A stretch of 64,000 nucleotides of DNA from Fibrobacter sp. UWB13 (GTDB taxonomy: Bacteria; Fibrobacterota; Fibrobacteria; Fibrobacterales; Fibrobacteraceae). The stretch lies in contig NZ_FXAX01000001.1 in NCBI RefSeq assembly GCF_900177805.1, positions 248,001 through 312,000 of the forward strand, given 5' to 3'. The first letter of the stretch is position 1. Each line of letters starts with the position of its first letter. The notes below the pieces were generated by a model. It was not told the origin of the DNA, ran no database searches, and was given only the letters and a program-made list of their open reading frames with translations. Both the position numbers and the translations under genes were made by a program. Positions 59,622 through 64,000 of the stretch are shown piece after piece.

Positions 59622-59844
59622 ATGAGAATATTGGTTGATGCTCATATTCTTGTTTGGATGCATACATTCGATTTATTATAGTGCTGTTAGCATTTGGGAA
59701 TCCGAAATGAAGCATAATTTGCATCCTGAAGATTTTCCATTTTCAGGCAGAGAACTGAATGCTCTTTCGGAAAAAGCAAATTTGAATTGTTGTGTCGGTA
59801 TAGAATTTTCCTCACTTCACAATCCCAATGGCGCAATACAGTAG
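59622..59844 (+). pseudogene. Broken PIN-domain (VapC-like) toxin
   Basis: Starts with MRILVDAHILVWMHTF, the normal opening of a PIN toxin, but stops after 19 codons. Another frame continues with YYSAVSIWESEMKHNL and FSGRELNALSEKANL, which matches the middle of the same family. The segment between is lost, and the active-site Asp residues beyond are missing. It overlaps the end of the LysE gene. Confidence 0.75.
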
Positions 59845-60408
59845 CGAGAGTCCCATGAGCGTGTAGAAAATTCTGTGGTGCTTTTTGAAAAGCCCTTGCA
59901 GTAAAACGCCTGCGAAAAGCCACGCCAAATTGCAGATGGGGCCTGTAAGCGGCAATAGTATGCCGAACAGCAGCAAGTGCGGAAAATCTTGGTGGTAGGG
60001 GAGAATGTAGGTTGTGATTGCCGTGAGGCAGAACACCATGATTTTGATGTTCGTGAGTTGCACGAAAAGACCTGTGCGGAAGCTGCCGGTTGTGCGGCTG
60101 TTGCGGATTTCTTCGAGAGGCTTGAACGCTTGAATTAAAAGGCTGATTGCCAAATATGCAATGTAAATTGCTCCGACGAAAGCAAATACCCGGATGAAAT
60201 TTTCAAAAGCACTACTGATAAAATAAACTATAAAAACAGATGCTAGCGAGACGATTGTGTATCCGGTGAAAAGTCCGTACCATTGCTTTATGGCGACGCT
60301 TTTCCCGCTTCCCATCGCTACTGAGAGTGAACAGAGGTTCGCGGGTCCCGGGGTAATTCCCGAGACGAATGCGTATAGTAAAAAAGAAAGTGCTACTTCT
60401 AATGACAC
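59812..60408 (-). CDS. LysE/RhtB-family amino acid exporter
   Basis: 198 residues, about six helices. The family N-terminus is clear: LLYAFVSGITPGPANLCSLS, with the conserved GxTPGPxN. Middle QLTNIKIMVFCLTAITTYIL. Exports amino acids or related small molecules; substrate not predictable. Converges on the toxin remnant. Confidence 0.87.
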   Translation of the reverse strand: MSLEVALSFLLYAFVSGITPGPANLCSLSVAMGSGKSVAIKQWYGLFTGYTIVSLASVFIVYFISSAFENFIRVFAFVGAIYIAYLAISLLIQAFKPLEEIRNSRTTGSFRTGLFVQLTNIKIMVFCLTAITTYILPYHQDFPHLLLFGILLPLTGPICNLAWLFAGVLLQGLFKKHHRIFYTLMGLSLLYCAIGIVK

Positions 60409-60427
60409 TAAGCGACCTGTTCAGTGG

Positions 60428-61417
60428 TTATTCGTCTTTGCTTTCTATAGCCCACGTGAAGCCTGCGTTTTCGATTTGGCGGAATGTGGCTTCTAGGCTT
60501 TGACCGCCTTCGGTGAGGTAACCCGAAGCGAAAATGGAATCGGCGACTTTGAAGAGTTCCTTTTCGTGTCCTTTGAAATAGACTTCGCGACCGGCGGCGC
60601 AGCGGATGTCCGATTTCGGGAGCAATAGACGGGCTAGGCAAAGGATTTTGATGCCGTATTCGAATGTGAGTCCGGAAATGTCGCGGTTGGCGAGGCGTGT
60701 GCCTTTGACCGGCAACAAAAAGTTTATGGGGACGGATTCTGGATTGATGGCGACCAAGTCAAAAAGCATATCGACCACGTCTTCTTTGGATTCGCCCATG
60801 CCAATGATTCCGCCGCAGCATATTTCAAAGCCGATGCTCTGCAACATGCGAATGTTTTGGATGCGTCGCTCGTATGTGTGGGTGCTGCAAATTTCGGGGT
60901 AAAAACGGCGGCTCGTATTCAAGTTGTGGTTGATGCGGTCAAGGCCTGCCGCCTTTAAAATGCGGGCTTGGTGCTCGGTCAAGAATCCGATGGAACAGCA
61001 AATGTGCGTGCCCGATTTCTTCATGTGCGCAATGCGTTCGGCGAGTTCTTCAATTTCTTTGTCTGTGAAGCCCATGCCCGAAAGCCCGATGCAATGCCTA
61101 GACAGGTGAAATTCATCAACAAGATTATTGTCGCTGTAGAGCTTGTCGTCCGAAACGCTTTTGTATTTTTCAATGGGCGCTTGGGAATCGCGAGATTGGG
61201 CGCAATAGGCGCAATTTTGAGTGCAGTTGCCGCTACGGACATTCGTCAAAAGCTGGATGTTGACACGGTTGCCTTTGTATTTCGTGCGTAATTTGAATGC
61301 GGCTTCGATTAACAAATCTAGCTGGTTGTTTGGAAAATTTAAAATTTGCAAACATTCTTCGCGAGTAAGGGTTTTGCTTTCGTCCCAGTCTTTTGTCAAA
61401 TAATCTGTAATTGTCAT
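60428..61417 (-). CDS. bioB: Biotin synthase
   Basis: 329 residues from the ATG at 61417; a frame reaching TTG 61459 reads through a repeat-like sequence and is less likely. Radical-SAM motif CTQNCAYC in VRSGNCTQNCAYCAQSRDS, then GIGLSGMGF-like HCIGLSGMGFTDKEIEEL, NHNLNTSRRFYPEIC and GGIIGMGESKEDVVD. It inserts sulfur into dethiobiotin. No other bio genes in the window. Confidence 0.94.
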   Translation of the reverse strand: MTITDYLTKDWDESKTLTREECLQILNFPNNQLDLLIEAAFKLRTKYKGNRVNIQLLTNVRSGNCTQNCAYCAQSRDSQAPIEKYKSVSDDKLYSDNNLVDEFHLSRHCIGLSGMGFTDKEIEELAERIAHMKKSGTHICCSIGFLTEHQARILKAAGLDRINHNLNTSRRFYPEICSTHTYERRIQNIRMLQSIGFEICCGGIIGMGESKEDVVDMLFDLVAINPESVPINFLLPVKGTRLANRDISGLTFEYGIKILCLARLLLPKSDIRCAAGREVYFKGHEKELFKVADSIFASGYLTEGGQSLEATFRQIENAGFTWAIESKDE

Positions 61418-61457
61418 TCCTAAACTACCGTCATTGAGCTTGTTGAATTTTGGTGAC
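61413..61457. repeat. Possible dispersed repeat copy before bioB
   Basis: The bioB leader reads gtcattcc...gtcattgagcttgttgaa...ggtgaca, a weak match to the dispersed family. Confidence 0.3.
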
Positions 61458-61536
61458 AAATATAAAAGCCAAGTTAATGCTTGGCTAATACAAAAAAGCT
61501 ATGGCTTGTAGGGGCGTTATTCAAGAAATTGAATGC

Positions 61537-61871
61537 TCAATGGTGATGGTGGTGACCTTCGTGCATTGAATCCATGTGGTGTGCAGGGGGTTGAACCTCG
61601 GAAACTGCCTTCGCCTTGGGCTTGTAGCCAGCAATTCCCGGGTCAACCATCCCGAAGATCATGGCAATGTGAGATAGCACGAGAAATGCGGCGAGTAGAA
61701 GAATAGCGTATGTCGTTCTTTTCTGCTCAACAACTTTGCGGAATAAAAGTTTCAAGTTCAAAAGTGCAAGCAATATCATCGGGATGCCCGCAAGGATATA
61801 AGAGAATATGGCTACGACGTCAATCCATGTTCTGAATTCATCAGCAGATCCATATAGTGAGTAGAGTACAT
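61537..61871 (-). pseudogene. Frameshifted small His-rich membrane protein
   Basis: A strong start (AAAAGGA, 6 nt, ATG at 61871) opens a frame that stops after 19 codons. Another frame over the next stretch encodes ADEFRTWIDVVAIFSY followed by ILAGIPMILLALLNL, a second helix and a His-rich end (HHMDSMHEGHHHHH). A single-base shift near 61840 would join them into a ~110-residue, two-helix protein, perhaps metal-related. As it stands only an 80-residue part (ATG 61779, no ribosome site) is intact. Confidence 0.6.
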
Positions 61872-61983
61872 GTTGTATCCTTTTTGTTATGGGTTTGACT
61901 TATTCTCCATTTCGTAAAGCAATGTACAAAAAGAAATTATCAAAAGTGTTATTGAAAATTTTGATATCTAGCGCTAAGAAAAA

Positions 61984-62000
61984 GTGTAATTTTTTTACAC
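61984..62000 (-). terminator. Terminator overlapping the cupin gene stop
   Basis: GTGTAA / TTACAC stem with T run after it on the minus strand; the stop codon is inside the stem. Confidence 0.65.
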
Positions 62001-62597
62001 ATATTTTGAAAGCGTTTTGACGTCTTTACCGCTCCACGTGTAGAGCGCGAGCATGGGTTCGTGTTCGGTTTGCATGGAGTGAATGTGATTGGACGGGTGC
62101 AGTACAAACTCTCCAGGACCGCGTACTTTTGAGATTCCGTCTAATGTCCAGATGGCGTGTCCGGACAAAATGACGTACAGTTCTGTGGCGGGGTGCAAGT
62201 GGGAGGGGTAAAAGGTGTTTTTGCCTAGGAGCGTAAAACCGAAACAAAAATGCTCGTCGTGATAGGGCGCTTCTGGACCGAGAATTTCTCCCCATCCCAT
62301 TTGATCGGCCAAATCAGGCATGTCGGGGCGCGGCTCGTAATTGTATTTCCACGGCAAATAGGGGAGGGCGGGCTCCAAAGCTTTTAGCAAATCTGCAGTT
62401 TCAGGGTTCCCGTGCTTGATAGCTTCTCCAATGTAGCGGATTAGCGGCGAGTCGTTTTTTTCAAATTTTCCAATTGGCTTTGGAATGTCTCGGACTGCAA
62501 AATTGGCGGCTTCAAGCCCGATTTTGTCGTCGATTTTGGCTCTCTTGAAAAGAAACTTTTGGGATTCTTCAATTAAATTGTGGATAACATTTTTCAT
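61995..62597 (-). CDS. DMSP lyase (DddL-type) cupin-family protein
   Basis: 200 residues. The C-terminal cupin has the metal residues in the order of DddL: His133, His135 and Glu139 with Tyr141 in PSHLHPATELYVILSG, and His in LHPSNHIHSM. Flanking LPYLPWKYNY, GWGEILGPEAPYHDEHF and MLALYTWSG also follow DMSP lyases as remembered. DddL splits DMSP into dimethyl sulfide and acrylate. Many cupin relatives have other substrates, so function is tentative. It follows a methyltransferase and a Cys/Met enzyme. Confidence 0.75.
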   Translation of the reverse strand: MKNVIHNLIEESQKFLFKRAKIDDKIGLEAANFAVRDIPKPIGKFEKNDSPLIRYIGEAIKHGNPETADLLKALEPALPYLPWKYNYEPRPDMPDLADQMGWGEILGPEAPYHDEHFCFGFTLLGKNTFYPSHLHPATELYVILSGHAIWTLDGISKVRGPGEFVLHPSNHIHSMQTEHEPMLALYTWSGKDVKTLSKYV

Positions 62598-62604
62598 GGA
62601 ACCT

Positions 62605-63564
62605 CTATTTTAAACTTGATTTTAACACGGCGACGGTATGGCCGATGACTTCGCCTTTTTTGAACGCTTCGTATGCGGCGGTTGCGGTAAGCTTTACGGA
62701 ATCGAGAGTTTTTTCAATTTCAAAAGCCCGTTTGCCGGAATCCTTGACAGAAATGTTTGCGAATGCTTTTTGCAAGTCTTCAGCGCGGTAGAATCTGAAC
62801 GGGCCGAGGCCAGCTTTTTCTTGCGCGGCGTATCCCGAAATCACATCTTCCGGCTCGGCTTGGACTTTCCAGGAATACGTGAAAATTTCAGAACGGAGTC
62901 CGGCGAGTTCGCCAAGCTTGATGAATGCGCTGAGTGGAACGCGCCCGCCGAGCGTGGAATAGACGGCGCCGTTTTGTGCCAAATAATCGCGAGCCTGCTT
63001 GAGTGCGAGGTAATGCAAGTCGAGCATTTGCTCGTGAACGAATTCGGGAATAGCTTCTTCGCGCTTTTCCAAGTAATGGCCGCTATTGCGTTTGTCTTCA
63101 ATCTTTGTGTTGTTTGCGAGCGGCACGTTGGGGAGGTTCTCGTAAATCACGTCGTAATTTCGCTTGCCGTTTTGGAGCGGTTGCAAAAGGTCGCCGTTGC
63201 CGAATTCAAATTCGATTTTGGAGGTCTCTTTGATATTGCTTCGAACGTTCTGTGCAGCGGCGGCGACAACGCTTCTTTGCAAATCCGTGAAGCCTACGCG
63301 CTTTGCTCCCAAAAGTTCAATGCCGGTCAACACGTCAATGCCGGAGCCTGTGCCGATGGAAACGAATGAATCAATATCGTGACCCAATTTTTCGCGAATC
63401 AGCTTGAATGCGGGGGCTGCAATGTAGGCGACCCAGTCGCTTTTAATGTCTTCTGTTTTCGGCAGGTAGGCGTGATCGGCAACTTCAATAGAGAGGTAAT
63501 CTTTGATGTGCTTTGTCGCACCATTTAATGCAAGGTATTTATTGACATCTACAACGATACTCAT
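62605..63564 (-). CDS. SAM-dependent methyltransferase, MmtN/plant MMT-like
   Basis: 319 residues. SAM-binding motif SIGTGSGIDVLTGIELLGAK and acidic GFTDLQ; the substrate motif is NLPNVP in place of the usual NPPY. The C-terminal part (YSTLGGRVPLSAFIKLGELA, TATAAYEAFKKGEVIGH) recalls the N-terminal domain of plant methionine S-methyltransferase and bacterial MmtN. Start overlaps the stop of the PLP gene by one base. Place between a PLP Cys/Met enzyme and a DMSP-lyase-like cupin supports sulfonium metabolism. Function is inferred. Confidence 0.7.
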   Translation of the reverse strand: MSIVVDVNKYLALNGATKHIKDYLSIEVADHAYLPKTEDIKSDWVAYIAAPAFKLIREKLGHDIDSFVSIGTGSGIDVLTGIELLGAKRVGFTDLQRSVVAAAAQNVRSNIKETSKIEFEFGNGDLLQPLQNGKRNYDVIYENLPNVPLANNTKIEDKRNSGHYLEKREEAIPEFVHEQMLDLHYLALKQARDYLAQNGAVYSTLGGRVPLSAFIKLGELAGLRSEIFTYSWKVQAEPEDVISGYAAQEKAGLGPFRFYRAEDLQKAFANISVKDSGKRAFEIEKTLDSVKLTATAAYEAFKKGEVIGHTVAVLKSSLK

Positions 63565-64000
63565 TACTTACCGCCTTTGGTGCTTGCATTGATAGCTTGT
63601 TCGAAGTCAGCGATGATGTCGCGCGGGTCTTCGATGCCAACGGATACGCGGATCATATCTTCGGGGATGCCTGCGGCGAGTCTGTCCTTCGGCGAAAGCT
63701 GCGAATGGGTGCTTGTTGCCGGGTGCAAAACGCTTGTGCGTGCATCGCCAACGTGAACGACGAGGGCTGCGACTTTCAAAGCTTTGACAAACGAGCGGAT
63801 GGCTGCTCTGCCACCTTTGAGGCCGAATGTGAGTACGCCGCTGCCGCCTTGATAATCAAAGTATTTGCGGATGCGCTTGAAATATGGGCTAGATTTGAGT
63901 CCCGGATAGCTGACCCAATTCACGGCGGGGTGCTTGGACAAAAATTCTGCCAATGCGAGGGCGTTGTTGCTGTGTTGCGGCATTCGCAAATGGAGCGTTT
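63564..64000 (-). CDS. Cys/Met-metabolism PLP enzyme, C-terminal part
   Basis: The frame is open to the window edge, so only the last 145 residues are visible. TLHLRMPQHSNNALALAEFL, VNWVSYPGLKSSPYFKRIRK, GGSGVLTFGLKGG, HVGDARTSVLHPATSTHSQL and IRVSVGIEDPRDIIADFEQA are typical for O-acetylhomoserine sulfhydrylase and methionine gamma-lyase. Distinct from the 45029-46258 enzyme. PLP lysine lies outside. Stop overlaps the methyltransferase start (TAATG), suggesting one operon. Confidence 0.9.
   Translation of the reverse strand, partial: TLHLRMPQHSNNALALAEFLSKHPAVNWVSYPGLKSSPYFKRIRKYFDYQGGSGVLTFGLKGGRAAIRSFVKALKVAALVVHVGDARTSVLHPATSTHSQLSPKDRLAAGIPEDMIRVSVGIEDPRDIIADFEQAINASTKGGK

Noticed and set aside
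61417-61459. TTG start extending bioB by 14 residues
   Set aside because: The added codons lie in repeat-like sequence and are not typical of biotin synthase N-termini.

Overview
The window looks like a chromosomal segment of a Fibrobacter-type bacterium (phylum Fibrobacterota, fibre-degrading gut or rumen anaerobe). Reasons: a gene with the Fibrobacter paralogous (FISUMP) domain, a secreted pectate lyase with poly-serine linkers and a C-terminal sorting-like domain, a complete Gram-negative Tol-Pal operon, and lipoproteins of Fibrobacter style. This assignment is inference from gene content; no 16S or other marker is present.

Layout. 1-4.4 kb (+): tolQ(partial)-tolR-tolA/tonB-tolB-pal-cpoB envelope operon, closed by a bidirectional terminator. 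4.5-6.5 kb (-): murA and a GYF/RDD membrane protein. 6.6-14.7 kb (+): a RapA-like SNF2 ATPase, proB, scpB, mutS and an HD-type hydrolase. 14.7-23.1 kb (-): ridA, an LplT-Aas-like MFS/acyltransferase/acyl-ligase fusion, an NSS transporter with its 34-residue small subunit, and a mitochondrial-type aconitase. 23.3-27.9 kb (-): a tandemly duplicated two-gene cassette of unknown exported proteins. 28-33.4 kb (-): trpA, trpB with a classical Trp-Trp-Trp attenuator, a lipid-anchored family II pyrophosphatase-like protein preceded by a second, Trp-less copy of the same leader, and fused trpC-trpF. 33.6-35.3 kb (+): pectate lyase.

35.4-47.5 kb (-) is a large sulfur cluster and the most exciting part. 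A family 2A encapsulin shell gene overlaps a cysteine desulfurase with a long disordered N-terminus (the known type of cargo), followed by serine acetyltransferase and preceded by a ubiquitin-like/E1/rhodanese fusion. A second block encodes a TusA-like protein, a sulfur carrier ending GGGQ, an E1-like enzyme and two JAMM proteases, then O-acetylhomoserine sulfhydrylase and a sulfate-binding lipoprotein. Three of these operons share an exactly 69-bp promoter module. Together they suggest sulfur storage in a protein shell coupled to protein-thiocarboxylate-dependent synthesis of cysteine or homocysteine. A FISUMP lipoprotein and a YafQ-type toxin-antitoxin pair are inserted in the middle.

47.6-59.8 kb (+) is a visibly AT-richer surface-polysaccharide island: Wzm/Wzt ABC exporter, pyruvyltransferase-like protein, five tandem near-duplicate GT2 glycosyltransferases, another GT2, a CDP-glycerol/ribitol phosphotransferase-like protein, a cytidylyltransferase and an epimerase whose C-terminus looks fused to the tail of an antitoxin, with a broken PIN toxin just after it. 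59.8-64 kb (-): LysE-type exporter, bioB, a frameshifted His-rich membrane protein, and an operon of a Cys/Met PLP enzyme (partial), a methyltransferase and a DddL-like DMSP-lyase cupin.

Dispersed palindromic repeats and degenerate 7-bp-period tracts occupy many intergenic gaps. No rRNA, tRNA, CRISPR array or intact insertion sequence was seen.
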